This document shows positions 8,569-16,817 of a DNA stretch of 64,000 nt, one piece after another (position 1 is the stretch's first letter; each line of letters starts with the position of its first letter). A program made the position numbers and the translations under genes. Source of the stretch: Pseudosporangium ferrugineum (GTDB lineage Bacteria; Actinomycetota; Actinomycetes; Mycobacteriales; Micromonosporaceae); contig NZ_PVZG01000010.1 of NCBI RefSeq assembly GCF_003002065.1, forward strand, positions 186,001-250,000, given 5' to 3'. A model generated the notes under the pieces. It was not told the origin of the DNA. It ran no database searches and saw only the letters and a list, made by a program, of their open reading frames with translations.

Positions 8569-9569
8569 CCCAGAACATCGTGATCACCGGAGCGAGCGCC
8601 GGCGTCGGCCGCGCGGTCGCCGTCGCGTACGCCCGCCGCGGAGTCCGGGTGGCCCTGCTCGCCCGCGGCCGGGCCGGCCTGGAGGGCGCCTCCCTGGAGG
8701 CCCGCGCGGCCGGCGCGGCGGACGTCCGCACCTACCAGCTGGACGTGTCGGACGCGGAAGCGGTCCGGTCGGCGGCCGACGACATCGCCGCCACCTGGGG
8801 CGGCCTCGACGTCTGGGTCAACGACGCGATGACCTCGGTCTTCGCACCCACCTGGGAGATCAGCCCGGCCGAGTTCCGCCGCGTCACCGAGGTCAACTAC
8901 CTGGGCACGGTCCACGGCACCCTCGCCGCCCTGCACCACATGAGGCCGGCCGGCCACGGCGCGATCGTCCAGATCGGCTCGGCGCTGGCATACCGGGGAA
9001 TCCCGCTGCAGTCGGCGTACTGCGCGTCCAAGCACGCGATCCAGGGCTTCAACGACTCCCTGCGCGCGGAGCTCCTCCACGACGGCAACCGGGTCAAGCT
9101 CTCGATGGTCCAGCTCCCCGCCGTGAACACCCCCCAGTTCTCCTGGGTACGCACCCGCCTGCCCCACCACCCCCAGCCGGTACCCCCGATCTACCAGCCC
9201 GAGGTGGTCGCCCGAGCCGTCCTCTGGGCCGCCGACAAGGGAAAACGCGAGATCAACGTGGGCGGCCCCACCCTCAAGACCCGCCTCGGCAACATCGTCG
9301 CCCCGGCCTTCCTGGACCGCCTCCTGGCCAACGACAAGCGCGGCTTCCAGGGCCAGCAGACCCCCGAGCGGATCAACCTCGCCGACTGGCAGGACAACGT
9401 CGACAAACCCCTCGACGACAACCGCGACTACGGCGCCCACGGCATCTTCGACGACCAGAGCCGGACCAGCTCGTTCGCACTGTGGGCAACAATGCACAAG
9501 CCTCTGGTAACAGGCCTCCTGAGCGCAACCGTCGGCCTAGCCGCGGCCACCGCCCTCCGCCGCCGCTGA
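8565..9569 (+). CDS. Short-chain dehydrogenase/reductase with C-terminal membrane anchor
   Basis: A 334-residue SDR. The nucleotide-binding loop TGASAGVGRAV lies at 7-17 and the active site is S...Y-x3-K (IGSALAYRG, then SAYCASKHAIQGF). The N-x-x-Y stretch VNYLGTVHGTL fits classical SDRs. Beyond the catalytic domain lie about 80 extra residues that end in a short hydrophobic helix and three arginines, suggesting a peripheral membrane anchor. The GTG start overlaps the SRPBCC stop by four bases; the two probably act on the same hydrophobic substrate. Confidence 0.9.
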   Translation: MTQNIVITGASAGVGRAVAVAYARRGVRVALLARGRAGLEGASLEARAAGAADVRTYQLDVSDAEAVRSAADDIAATWGGLDVWVNDAMTSVFAPTWEISPAEFRRVTEVNYLGTVHGTLAALHHMRPAGHGAIVQIGSALAYRGIPLQSAYCASKHAIQGFNDSLRAELLHDGNRVKLSMVQLPAVNTPQFSWVRTRLPHHPQPVPPIYQPEVVARAVLWAADKGKREINVGGPTLKTRLGNIVAPAFLDRLLANDKRGFQGQQTPERINLADWQDNVDKPLDDNRDYGAHGIFDDQSRTSSFALWATMHKPLVTGLLSATVGLAAATALRRR

Positions 9570-9587
9570 CCCGGCCCTACGGCCGGG
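9570..9587. terminator. Short hairpin between convergent genes
   Basis: CCCGGCC (9570-9576), a 4-base loop, then GGCCGGG (9581-9587) sits directly after the SDR stop. It overlaps the last codons of the convergent XRE gene and could end transcription from either side. Confidence 0.5.
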
Positions 9588-10449
9588 CCAGATCGAGGTA
9601 GTGGTTCAAGTATTTGTCGAGCATCGCGTCTATGTGCAGGGTCGATTCCTCCTGGAGCCCCTCGAACAAGTCCAGGTAATTCCGGATGTCCGACCTGCCC
9701 CGCGACATGACCAAGGTGTTGAACAGGTCGATCAGGAGCCATCTGTCGTCCACGACCTCGAACCCGTGCACCAGGGGTCCGGAGAGCTGAGCGTCCGCGG
9801 GAATGATGCCGACCGTGATGTTGTCCTGCCGGGCCAGCTCGCGGATCCGCTGAATCTGACCCACCATCTCGGTGGGACTGCACAACCGGTTGCTGAGGGC
9901 GGCCTCCGCCATGACGAAGAAGAACGACTTGTCGGGGTACGCCAGGATCTGGTGGCGCTGAAGGCGTGCGGTGACCGCTTCGTAGATGTCCGCGGGCGGA
10001 GGGTCGCCCGCACCGACATCCATCATGCGACGTGAGGCGAACATGACGGCTCGTGCATATTCACTCGTCTGCAAGAGCCCGATCACCGAGACCGGGTTGA
10101 ATACCCTGATCTGGTGTCCGGCCCCTTCCACCTGGGCGATATCGAGCTGCCGAGTCGCCATGCCGACGCGGGTGGTGCGCCAATCGACCATGTGGTTACG
10201 GGCCTGTGTCGCCAGTTCCACGAGCCGGGTGATCTGCGCTTCCGTCAGTTCGAGCGCCCGTGCGAGTTTCTCCACGTCCACCGGATCAGCCGCGGTGACA
10301 CCGTTCTCGATCCGGGAGACCTTGGCTTGACTCATGCCCGCCAGCCTGCCCAACTGCTGACCGGTGACGTGCTTGGTACGCCGGTATCGACGCAGTTCGG
10401 CACCTACCGACCGGTCGCCCTCAGGTGAACCGGACAAGTGTCGCTCCAC
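9577..10449 (-). CDS. XRE-family regulator of the Scr1/DUF5753 type
   Basis: A 290-residue regulator. An N-terminal HTH lies at about 15-75 (GAELRRYRRTKHVTGQQLGR, SQAKVSRIENG). The long C-terminal DUF5753-type domain has YARAVMF, RQHQILAYPDKSF-like text and VGIIPADAQL. The GTG at 10449 has a strong GGAGGAGG about 8 bases upstream. Family members are widespread in Streptomyces and Micromonosporaceae, usually next to a small DUF397 protein, and act as pleiotropic regulators of development or antibiotics. Here the neighbour at 10492-10749 is a different small protein. Third-position GC is visibly lower than in flanking genes, suggesting a separate origin. Confidence 0.9.
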   Translation of the reverse strand: MERHLSGSPEGDRSVGAELRRYRRTKHVTGQQLGRLAGMSQAKVSRIENGVTAADPVDVEKLARALELTEAQITRLVELATQARNHMVDWRTTRVGMATRQLDIAQVEGAGHQIRVFNPVSVIGLLQTSEYARAVMFASRRMMDVGAGDPPPADIYEAVTARLQRHQILAYPDKSFFFVMAEAALSNRLCSPTEMVGQIQRIRELARQDNITVGIIPADAQLSGPLVHGFEVVDDRWLLIDLFNTLVMSRGRSDIRNYLDLFEGLQEESTLHIDAMLDKYLNHYLDLARP

Positions 10450-10491
10450 GTCCCGCCTCCTCCGGGGAGAGCGGCAATCCGCCGGCCTGGG

Positions 10492-10749
10492 TCAGACGAC
10501 GCTTCGAGCGGCTTCTTGGAGAAGGTCGACGGGAATCTCCACAAGGAGTTCCCCGGCCGGCAGATCGACCCCCGCCGCCTGAGCACTGACGGCATAGCCC
10601 TGAACCACCACCGTGCCTCGATCCGAGCGATACACGGTCGGACAGGTGCCGTGGTTGCAGGAGGCCGCGATCACCTGAAGATCGACGGGCTCGGAGCGAT
10701 GGCTCGCCGCGGGCGGGGCGTCCGCGGAGGACGGTGACGAAGTCTGCAC
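10492..10749 (-). CDS. Small conserved partner of the XRE regulator
   Basis: An 85-residue soluble protein with CNHGTCPTVYRSDRGTVVVQG in its middle and LPAGELLVEIPVDLL near the end. I recall similar sequences as hypothetical proteins beside Scr1-type regulators in Streptomyces; it is not a clear DUF397. It lies 42 bases upstream of the XRE gene on the same strand, so the two are probably co-transcribed. The GTG at 10749 has no ribosome binding site; CACACT at 10756-10761 ends 6 bases before it, fitting a leaderless start. The two cysteines of C-x4-C may bind metal or form a disulfide. Confidence 0.75.
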   Translation of the reverse strand: MQTSSPSSADAPPAASHRSEPVDLQVIAASCNHGTCPTVYRSDRGTVVVQGYAVSAQAAGVDLPAGELLVEIPVDLLQEAARSVV

Positions 10750-11074
10750 TGAGCGAGTGTGCCACAGCCGCCCCCTCGTGGATCACTCAAGAATGGAACC
10801 GGTGACGCGCATATTCGGAGATGGAGTGCATGACTCGTCGCCAGTTGGCTGACGGGAGTATTTCACACTGCTATGTGGCTGTGAATTTCCAGCTCAAGGG
10901 CCTTATTCGCACCAGGTGAATATTCGTTGCTACTCAGCGTGATGACCATGCATATTCAGGCTCAGACCTCGAGTATCGACGCTGTCGTCGCCCGATCGGG
11001 TAGGGGGACGGCGTCCGCGCCGGGGATCGCTGCTGTCCATTCCGCCGCCGAGCGGATCACCGATGGAGGTAGCC
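10750..11074. promoter_or_regulatory. AT-richer divergent intergenic region with repeated ATATTC motifs
   Basis: These 325 bases carry no gene and are the most AT-rich stretch nearby. They separate the minus-strand XRE pair from two plus-strand small genes. GCATATTC occurs at 10809-10816 and 10950-10957, and the perfect palindrome GAATATTC at 10918-10925. Such repeats could be binding sites for the adjacent XRE regulator and could control both directions. This is inference from position and repetition only. Confidence 0.45.
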
Positions 11075-11278
11075 ATGAGTTCCGACTTCCAGATCGGCAA
11101 CCACCGGTCGTTGTATGTCCTGCTGACTGCTCTCTGCCTGGTCGTCGCGGTGCGCCACGTCAAGCGCGCCATCGCCCCCGTCGGCACTCTGGTCGAGGCG
11201 GCCTTCGCGGCCACGATCGTGGCGTTCGCGACCGGCATGGCCGTCGCCTTTGCCGCTGCCGCCGCTCTCAGCCGCTGA
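11075..11278 (+). CDS. Small two-helix membrane protein
   Basis: A 67-residue hydrophobic protein of unknown function. GGAGG at 11066-11070 sits ideally before the ATG at 11075, better than the ATG at 11063. Two hydrophobic helices are visible (about 14-29, LYVLLTALCLVVAV, and 40-65, VEAAFAATIVAFATGMAVAFAAAAAL), joined by a basic loop RHVKRA. It is followed 25 bases later by another small membrane gene. Small tandem membrane proteins near XRE regulators occur as Spd proteins in actinobacterial integrative elements, but no integrase or transfer gene is present, so no such role is assigned. Confidence 0.65.
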   Translation: MSSDFQIGNHRSLYVLLTALCLVVAVRHVKRAIAPVGTLVEAAFAATIVAFATGMAVAFAAAAALSR

Positions 11279-11303
11279 TCGCCGCGTTCTCCGGGAGGTT
11301 GAC

Positions 11304-11525
11304 ATGACCCAGTTCCTGATCGCCGCTTCCGTGGCCGCCTTCGTGCTGATCGTCGTGATCGTGGAGTTGGCCGCGGCCGCGCTCCCGGTGCTGATCGTCG
11401 TCACGATGGTGCCGCCCGAGCAGCGGCCCGCGCTCGCCGCCTGCCTGGCCGCCGCCGACAGCAGCCGGCGATTACGGCTCTGGCCCGCGCTGCGGGCGGC
11501 GGTCGCGGCCCGGCGTCAGCGGTAG
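11304..11525 (+). CDS. Small single-helix membrane protein
   Basis: A 73-residue protein with one long hydrophobic segment (about residues 4-36, LIAASVAAFVLIVVIVELAA onwards) and a basic, Arg/Ala-rich cytoplasmic tail ending RRQR. GGGAGG at 11293-11298 supports the ATG at 11304. It is likely co-transcribed with the preceding gene. Its last 10 bases overlap the 3' end of the convergent oxidoreductase. Function is unknown. Confidence 0.65.
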   Translation: MTQFLIAASVAAFVLIVVIVELAAAALPVLIVVTMVPPEQRPALAACLAAADSSRRLRLWPALRAAVAARRQR

Positions 11526-13105
11526 ATGGCGTGGTGGGCGGCGTTGATCATTGACTGGTATGCCGGGCCCGTCAGGATGCGGTTGCGGGTCAGGGCTGCC
11601 CGGGCCGCGTTCGCGCCCGGGGCGCCGTGGACGCCGCCGCCCGGGTGGGCCGAGGCGCTGGCCAGGTAGAGGCGGTCCACCGGGGTGTCGGGGCGGCCGA
11701 GGCCGGGGACCGGGCGCAGGAAGAGTTGCTGGTAGGCCGCGGCCGTGCCGCCGCCGAGGGCGCCGCCGACCAGGGACGGGTTCTCGCGTTGGAGGTCCGC
11801 CGGGGAGAAGACGTTGCGGCCCGTGACCAGTTGGCCGAAGCCCGGGGCGTGTTCCTCCAGGACCGCCTCCATGCGTGCCACGTGGGCGTCGATCTCGTCC
11901 GGGGACCAGTGGGCGCGGTGCGGGAGGTGGGTGTACGCCCACACCGACTCCGTACCCGCCGGCGAGTGGGACGGGTCGGCGGTGGACATCTGGCCGAGCA
12001 GCAGGAACGGGTGCGGTGGCACCGAGTCGGTGGCGAGGTGGGCCGCGTACCGGGTCAGTCCGTTGAGGTCGGCGCCGAGGTGGACGGTGCCGGAGCCGGC
12101 CGCCGCCGGGTTCTTCCAGGGGAGTTTGCCGTCGACCGCCCAGTCGACCTTCACGGTGGCGCCGTCCCAGCGGAAGAACTCCAGGTCCTCGGCGAACCGG
12201 GACGGCAGCCAGCGCTCGCCGACCAGGTCCAGGAACAGGGCGGGCGCCGGGACGTCGGCGACCACCGCGCGCCGGGCCCGCCAGTTGCGGCCGTCCGCCG
12301 TACGGACGCCCATGGCCTTGCCGCGCGCGACCAGGATGCGCGAGACCGGAGTCTCGTACTCGATCCGGCCGCCGCGGGCCTCCAGGCGGTCGACCAGGGC
12401 CTGGGTGATGCGCTGGGCGCCGCCGACGGGCACCGGCCAGCCGTACTCCTGGCCGAGCATGGCGAGCAGCCAGCCGTAGACGCCACCGCCGGCCTCCTCG
12501 GGCGACAGGTCGGTGTGCAGCGCGCAGCCCGCCAGCGCCAGCTTGGCACCCTCGCCCTCGAACAATTCCGACCCGAGCTCGCGTACGGACAGCAGCAGCC
12601 GCCGCGCCAGCCGCAGCGAGCCACCGACCCGCAGCCGCCGGGCCAGTTGGAGGCCGGAGCGCACCGGCGGGAAAGGGGTGAACAACACTTTCAGCATGTC
12701 GGCGGAGACGGCGCACCAATCGTCGTACGCGTGCTTCCAGCGCTCCCCGTCACCCGGGGCGAACTGCTCCATCGAGGCCATGGTCCGCTCGAGATCGCGG
12801 TTGACCGTGGCCGCGCGGCCGTCGGGCAGCAGATGGGTGAGGACGTCCGGGGCGTGCGTCCACTCGAGGCCGTACTCGTCCAGCCCGAGGCCCCGCATCA
12901 CCGGCGACGCGAAGCCGAGCGGGTAGAAGGAGCTGAACAGGTCGCTGAGATAGCCGGGCGCCGTCACATAGCCGGAGCGGACCGCGCCGCCGGGGTGCGG
13001 CGTCGCCTCCAGCACCTGGACGTTCCATCCGGCGTCGGCGAGCAGGTTCGCCGCTACCAGGCCGTTGTGTCCCGCTCCGATGACGATCGCGTCCGCTCGC
13101 TCCAC
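11516..13105 (-). CDS. Phytoene-desaturase-like FAD-dependent oxidoreductase
   Basis: A 529-residue flavoprotein. The N-terminal dinucleotide-binding motif is VIGAGHNGLVAANLLADAG, then VLEATPHPGGAVRS. The C-terminal FAD loop is LYLASASAHPGGGVHGAPG. This arrangement matches the PYROXD2/carotenoid-desaturase-like NAD(P)/FAD oxidoreductases common in actinobacteria. No carotenoid genes are nearby, so a pigment role is not supported. The GTG at 13105 has TACGGT (13112-13117) ending 6 bases upstream and no ribosome binding site, indicating a leaderless transcript. It is divergent from the YihY/BrkB gene. Confidence 0.87.
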   Translation of the reverse strand: MERADAIVIGAGHNGLVAANLLADAGWNVQVLEATPHPGGAVRSGYVTAPGYLSDLFSSFYPLGFASPVMRGLGLDEYGLEWTHAPDVLTHLLPDGRAATVNRDLERTMASMEQFAPGDGERWKHAYDDWCAVSADMLKVLFTPFPPVRSGLQLARRLRVGGSLRLARRLLLSVRELGSELFEGEGAKLALAGCALHTDLSPEEAGGGVYGWLLAMLGQEYGWPVPVGGAQRITQALVDRLEARGGRIEYETPVSRILVARGKAMGVRTADGRNWRARRAVVADVPAPALFLDLVGERWLPSRFAEDLEFFRWDGATVKVDWAVDGKLPWKNPAAAGSGTVHLGADLNGLTRYAAHLATDSVPPHPFLLLGQMSTADPSHSPAGTESVWAYTHLPHRAHWSPDEIDAHVARMEAVLEEHAPGFGQLVTGRNVFSPADLQRENPSLVGGALGGGTAAAYQQLFLRPVPGLGRPDTPVDRLYLASASAHPGGGVHGAPGANAARAALTRNRILTGPAYQSMINAAHHAIYR

Positions 13106-13193
13106 GGGCCGACCGTACCCCCGGCAGTTTGCGGCAAACCAACGCCGGGTAGTGGCCGGTGCGCACGGTGTGACGGATGGGAGCCGAGATCAG

Positions 13194-14162
13194 ATGACAG
13201 CCGCCACGACCCGCCCCGACGTGACGCCGCTGCCCAGCCGCTTCCGCCAGCTGCGCTGGTCGACGTGGCGCGGGGTGCTGTGGCGCAGCGTCAACGGCTA
13301 CCTCGACGACGAGTGCGGGGATCTAGCGGCGGCGCTGACGTACAACGCGGTGCTGGCGGTGTTCCCGGTGGTGATCGTCGTGGTCGCGCTGGTCAACCTG
13401 GTCACCGACGGGCGTACGGCGGTCGGCACGATCCTGGGCATCCTCGAGGATCTGGGCGCCGGGTCGGTGATCGGCAACCAGAACTTCACCGCGGTCCTCG
13501 ACGCGATCATCGTCCAGCAGAGCTCGGCGAAGGTCCTGCTGAGCTTCGGCCTGCTCGGCGCGCTGTGGTCGGCCTCGAACTACGTCGGCGTCTTCACCCG
13601 CGCGTCGAACCGGGTCTACGGGGTCAAGGAGGGCCGGCCGTTCTGGAAGCTGCGCCCGCTGCAGCTGGGGCTCAGCGCCGTCGGCCTGGTGCTGATGGCG
13701 GTGGTCGGCACCGGCCTGGTGATCAGCGGCCCGCTCGTCGACGCGGTCGGCAACGCCCTGCACGCCGGGAGCACCGCCCGTACGGCCTGGTCGATCGGCC
13801 GGTGGCCGGTGCTGGTGGCGATCCTCATGCTGCTGCTGTCGCTGCTGTTCTGGATCGCGCCCAACGTCCGCCAGCCGCGCTTCCGGTGGCTCACTCCCGG
13901 CGGCGCCGTGGCCCTGGTCGCCTGGGCGCTGGCCTCGTTCGGCTTCGGCCTCTACGTCGCTAACTTCGGCTCGTACGACGAGACGTACGGAAGCCTGGGC
14001 GCGATCATCGCCTTCCTGGTCTGGCTCTACCTGGCGAACTCGGCGCTGATGCTGGGCGTCGAGATCAACGCCGAGGTGCAGCGTGGGCGCCAGCTCCAGG
14101 CCGGGGAGAAGGACCCCGATCCGCCGCTGCCGCCGAAGGAACCCGCCGATCCGCCGGTTTAG
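13194..14162 (+). CDS. YihY/BrkB-family inner membrane protein
   Basis: A 322-residue membrane protein with about six helices. Family hallmarks are DLAAALTYNAVLAVFPVVIVVVAL near the N-terminus, LWSASNYVGVFTRASNRVYGV in the middle, and YGSLGAIIAFLVWLYLANSALMLG then EINAE near the end. The ATG at 13194 follows GGGAG. The frame is open further upstream to 13065, but that overlaps the divergent gene. The Pro/Asp-rich C-terminus is cytoplasmic. Family members have been called virulence factor BrkB or putative RNase BN, though the biochemical role is unsettled. Confidence 0.9.
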   Translation: MTAATTRPDVTPLPSRFRQLRWSTWRGVLWRSVNGYLDDECGDLAAALTYNAVLAVFPVVIVVVALVNLVTDGRTAVGTILGILEDLGAGSVIGNQNFTAVLDAIIVQQSSAKVLLSFGLLGALWSASNYVGVFTRASNRVYGVKEGRPFWKLRPLQLGLSAVGLVLMAVVGTGLVISGPLVDAVGNALHAGSTARTAWSIGRWPVLVAILMLLLSLLFWIAPNVRQPRFRWLTPGGAVALVAWALASFGFGLYVANFGSYDETYGSLGAIIAFLVWLYLANSALMLGVEINAEVQRGRQLQAGEKDPDPPLPPKEPADPPV

Positions 14163-14255
14163 CCGCCCGAGGGGCGGGCACCAAGCTGTCATGCGCAAGG
14201 TCTGGGACGCCTTCGACGCGTACCAGGCGGGGAAACCCACAAGGAGGGAAACACC

Positions 14256-14720
14256 GTGAGTACAGTCACCGAGTCCGTCGACGTCAGCGTGCCGGTACGG
14301 ACCGCGTACAACCAGTGGACCCAGTTCGAGGAGTTCCCCCGGTTCATGGGTGGCGTGGAGGAGATCCGTCAGCTCGACGCCACGACGACCCACTGGAAGA
14401 CGAACATCGACGGCGTGAAGCGCGAGTTCGACGCCAAGATCACCGAGCAGCTCCCCGACGAGCGCGTCGCGTGGACCTCCACCGAGGGCAGCAAGCAGGC
14501 CGGCGTGGTGACGTTCCACCGCCTCGACGAGACCCACACCCGGGTCACCTGCCAGATGGACTTCGAGCCGGACGGCGTGGTCGAGCAGGCCGGCGACAAG
14601 CTCGGTTTCCTGGACCGCCAGGTCAAGGGCGACATGAAGCGCTTCAAGGAGTTCATCGAGAACCGCGGCGGCGTCGAGACCGGCGCCTGGCGCGGCGAGG
14701 TGGACCGCCCCCAGCCGTGA
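14256..14720 (+). CDS. SRPBCC-family protein (cyclase/dehydrase-like)
   Basis: 154 residues, one START-like helix-grip domain. It starts MSTVTESVDVSVPVRTAYNQW and has FEEFPRFMGGVEEI, then RVAWTSTEGSKQAGVVTFHRL, as in a widespread actinobacterial stress-related family. The GTG start is preceded by AAGGAGGG at 14240-14247. A 22-codon ATG frame (14191-14259) overlaps this start; it may be a leader peptide or chance. A clear intrinsic terminator follows. The ligand is unknown. Confidence 0.85.
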   Translation: MSTVTESVDVSVPVRTAYNQWTQFEEFPRFMGGVEEIRQLDATTTHWKTNIDGVKREFDAKITEQLPDERVAWTSTEGSKQAGVVTFHRLDETHTRVTCQMDFEPDGVVEQAGDKLGFLDRQVKGDMKRFKEFIENRGGVETGAWRGEVDRPQP

Positions 14721-14734
14721 GGCAGATCGAGAAG

Positions 14735-14759
14735 GCCGCCGGATTTCCGGCGGCTTTTT
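14735..14759 (+). terminator. Intrinsic terminator
   Basis: GCCGCCGGA (14735-14743) pairs with TCCGGCGGC (14746-14754) and is followed by TTTTT at 14755-14759. It lies 14 bases after the SRPBCC stop and is the clearest rho-independent terminator in the window. Confidence 0.88.
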
Positions 14760-14795
14760 CGTGTCCCCGGCCCGCTGTCCGGGTACGCCGGGAGC

Positions 14796-15035
14796 ATGAC
14801 TGATCGCAATGACGACGGCGTGTGGCGCGACGAGGACAAGCTCTCGGTGAAGGACCTCGGCGAGGCCATGGCCAGCTGGGACACCGACGGACAGGGCGAC
14901 CCCACCGGCAACGACGCGGGCGAGGAGCAGGCCTTCGGCCACGACGCCCGGGTACGCCCGGAGGCGGCCACGGACCGGACGGACCCGGACCGCGAGTACC
15001 GCCCGAGCACCACGGGCCGCGGCGGCCCGCACTGA
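14796..15035 (+). CDS. Small acidic, probably disordered protein
   Basis: 79 residues, very rich in Asp, Glu, Gly, Arg and Thr, with no hydrophobic core. The only patterned part is DEDKLSVKDLGEAMASWDTDG. A GGGAG lies close upstream of the ATG at 14796. The preceding terminator implies its own promoter. I do not recognise a family; similar small hydrophilic proteins are common in Actinoplanes genomes. Function is unknown. Confidence 0.55.
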   Translation: MTDRNDDGVWRDEDKLSVKDLGEAMASWDTDGQGDPTGNDAGEEQAFGHDARVRPEAATDRTDPDREYRPSTTGRGGPH

Positions 15036-15042
15036 CCCTCGC

Positions 15043-15771
15043 TCAGCCCACGACGGTGACGGTGCCCACCTCGGAGTCGACGTCGAGCAGGTAGCGGTCG
15101 GTGGCCGTACCGGACCCGGCGGGGGCGACGACGGCGCCCGGCGCGGCAGGGGATCGGCCCGCCCACGGCACCGCGACCATCCCGGCGCCACCGCGGAGCC
15201 GCAGCCGGACCGCGGTGGCCGCCGGGACGGCGACGGCCAGCTCCCCCACCGCACCGGTCAGGTCCACCGGCACCGAACCGGTCGGCGCCGGCAGCCGCAG
15301 GCTCACCAGCCCGGTGCCGGAGCCCAGCTCCAACCGCCGGATCCGCCCGGCGGCGAGGTCGAGATGCTGCTCCCCGGCACCGGCGGGCAGCCGGATGTCC
15401 CACCGCACGCCCCGGTTCAGCAGGATCTCCACGGTGTCGGGCCCGTCGGCGCCGGTCGGCACCAGCCCCACCCGCACCCGCCCCGGCGCCCCGCTGACCA
15501 GCGGGGACAGCCCGGAGTCGGCCGGCGTCGTGACCCGGTAGAGCAGCCCGGGAAGGTCGGCCAGGCGCACCTCGACCCGCGAGGCGGCATCCCGGACGAT
15601 CAGGAAGGCTCCGGTACGCCCGTGCAGGGCGCCCGCCTGCACGTGAGGCTGCGGACCGTCGTCGGCCGGCACCTGCCGCGCCCCGATCGTGGCGGCCGGC
15701 GAGCAGGCGGCCACCGCCAGCGTCGCCACCGCGGCCGCCCCGAGCCGGCCTCGGCGGGCGACGGTCTCCAC
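15043..15771 (-). CDS. Putative lipoprotein with beta-rich extracellular domain
   Basis: From the GTG at 15771 the protein has 242 residues and a lipoprotein signal: VARRGRLG, a hydrophobic stretch and the lipobox VAAC with Cys23. The frame stays open to 15879, but starting there would bury the signal. No good ribosome binding site is seen for either. The mature part has a regular alternation of Val/Leu/Arg strands ending DVDSEVGTVTVVG, reminiscent of the beta-solenoid adhesin (DUF4097-like) repeats. It probably sits on the outer face of the membrane; function is unknown. Confidence 0.62.
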   Translation of the reverse strand: METVARRGRLGAAAVATLAVAACSPAATIGARQVPADDGPQPHVQAGALHGRTGAFLIVRDAASRVEVRLADLPGLLYRVTTPADSGLSPLVSGAPGRVRVGLVPTGADGPDTVEILLNRGVRWDIRLPAGAGEQHLDLAAGRIRRLELGSGTGLVSLRLPAPTGSVPVDLTGAVGELAVAVPAATAVRLRLRGGAGMVAVPWAGRSPAAPGAVVAPAGSGTATDRYLLDVDSEVGTVTVVG

Positions 15772-16061
15772 GGACCGGACGAATCGGGTGAGAGACGCAG
15801 CATTACGGCGTCCCGAGCGAGCCCCGCTTTCTGTCACGAAAGGTATAAACGCCCCAGAAAGCCGCACCGATGCTCCCACCAGCGATGCATCCTCGGGAGG
15901 GCTCGGGCGGCCGGCCCGACCATCCGGCTCTGACCTGGGGAAACGGGAGTTGAGTACGGCTCGTGGAAAGACGACGACGCTGCGCAGTGGGCACTATCGG
16001 ACAACCCGAGATCGTCCGAACGGGTGACGGCGAAGCGCCCGAATCGGGCCACACTAGCCGG

Positions 16062-16265
16062 ATGCGATCTGCCGGTTTCCTCTCCGAGCGTCAGCGCCGA
16101 CTCGCCTGGGTGGGCTTCCTGCTCGCCGCGTTCCAGGCGCCGTTGGCCGCGTCGCTCATCGATGACGCCTCCTGGTTCTTCGCCGTCGTGGTGGCCCTCC
16201 TCGTCGCCACCGTGATCATCGCGGACGACGCCCAGCGCCGCCGCCCCCGCGCCGAGGCGGAGTAG
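16062..16265 (+). CDS. Small two-helix membrane protein
   Basis: 67 residues: a basic N-terminus (RQRRL), helix one (about 15-32, AWVGFLLAAFQAPLAASL), the short acidic turn IDDASW, helix two (39-55, FFAVVVALLVATVIIAD) and a charged tail. The ATG at 16062 has CACACT ending 6 bases upstream (16050-16055) and no ribosome binding site. I do not recognise a family. It is divergent from the lipoprotein gene and convergent with the next gene. Confidence 0.6.
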   Translation: MRSAGFLSERQRRLAWVGFLLAAFQAPLAASLIDDASWFFAVVVALLVATVIIADDAQRRRPRAEAE

Positions 16266-16296
16266 ACCGCCCCGGCCCGCTCCCCCGGCGCCCCGG

Positions 16297-16725
16297 TCAC
16301 GGGCGGGCTTCGTGGCCGCGGCGGCCCCGGGTCCGGCGCCGCTCCTTGAGCTCCGCCTCGTACAGGTGCCGCCGGCCTTGGACGAGCTGGTCACGCGCGT
16401 CCTTCTCGAGGGCCCGGAACTCCGCGTAGTAGCCGTCGTCGAACTCCTCGACGATCTGGAACGTCCAGCGCCCGCCGATGACGTTGCGGCCGATGAGTTC
16501 GTGCCGGATGCGTTCGGCCAGGTCGTGGTGCCCGGCCCGGCCGAGCAGTTCCACCGCGTCGTCGAGCTTGAAGTCCGCCTCGCCGACGAGCTGGTGCAGC
16601 GTGTACAGCTGCCCGCGGACGCGCTCGACGACCTCCAGGGCCTCGCTCAGTTTGCCGAGCGCCTCGACCGTGGTGTCGCCGACCCCTTCGGGCCGGCGGT
16701 GCTCGCTGTCGGGACCGTCACTCAT
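16297..16725 (-). CDS. Conserved actinobacterial hypothetical protein
   Basis: 142 residues from the ATG at 16725 (MSDGPDSEH), chosen over 16758 because AATGGT ends 6 bases before it. The core EALGKLSEALEVVERVRGQL and the strongly conserved block IGRNVIGGRWTFQIVEEFDD, rendered here as ELIGRNVIGG then FQIVEEFDDGYY, followed by RRHLYEAELKERRRTRG, match a family I recall in Streptomyces and Micromonosporaceae without known function. It is soluble and helical, with a basic tail that could contact nucleic acid. Confidence 0.75.
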   Translation of the reverse strand: MSDGPDSEHRRPEGVGDTTVEALGKLSEALEVVERVRGQLYTLHQLVGEADFKLDDAVELLGRAGHHDLAERIRHELIGRNVIGGRWTFQIVEEFDDGYYAEFRALEKDARDQLVQGRRHLYEAELKERRRTRGRRGHEARP

Positions 16726-16817
16726 GCCGGGACCATTTCCCCCCGGTACGCCTTTCAACCAAGCTGCACCGATCGGAAGAACCGTTGGCTACCTCCGCCT
16801 CCCTAACGTTTCTTCTC

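Noticed and set aside
11075-11525. The two small membrane proteins considered as Spd transfer proteins of an integrative element
   Set aside because: No integrase, excisionase, tRNA attachment site, Rep or FtsK-like transfer protein is present in the window.
11516-13105. Phytoene-desaturase-like enzyme as part of a carotenoid cluster
   Set aside because: No crtE, crtB or cyclase genes are adjacent; the sequence is closer to the general PYROXD2-like group.
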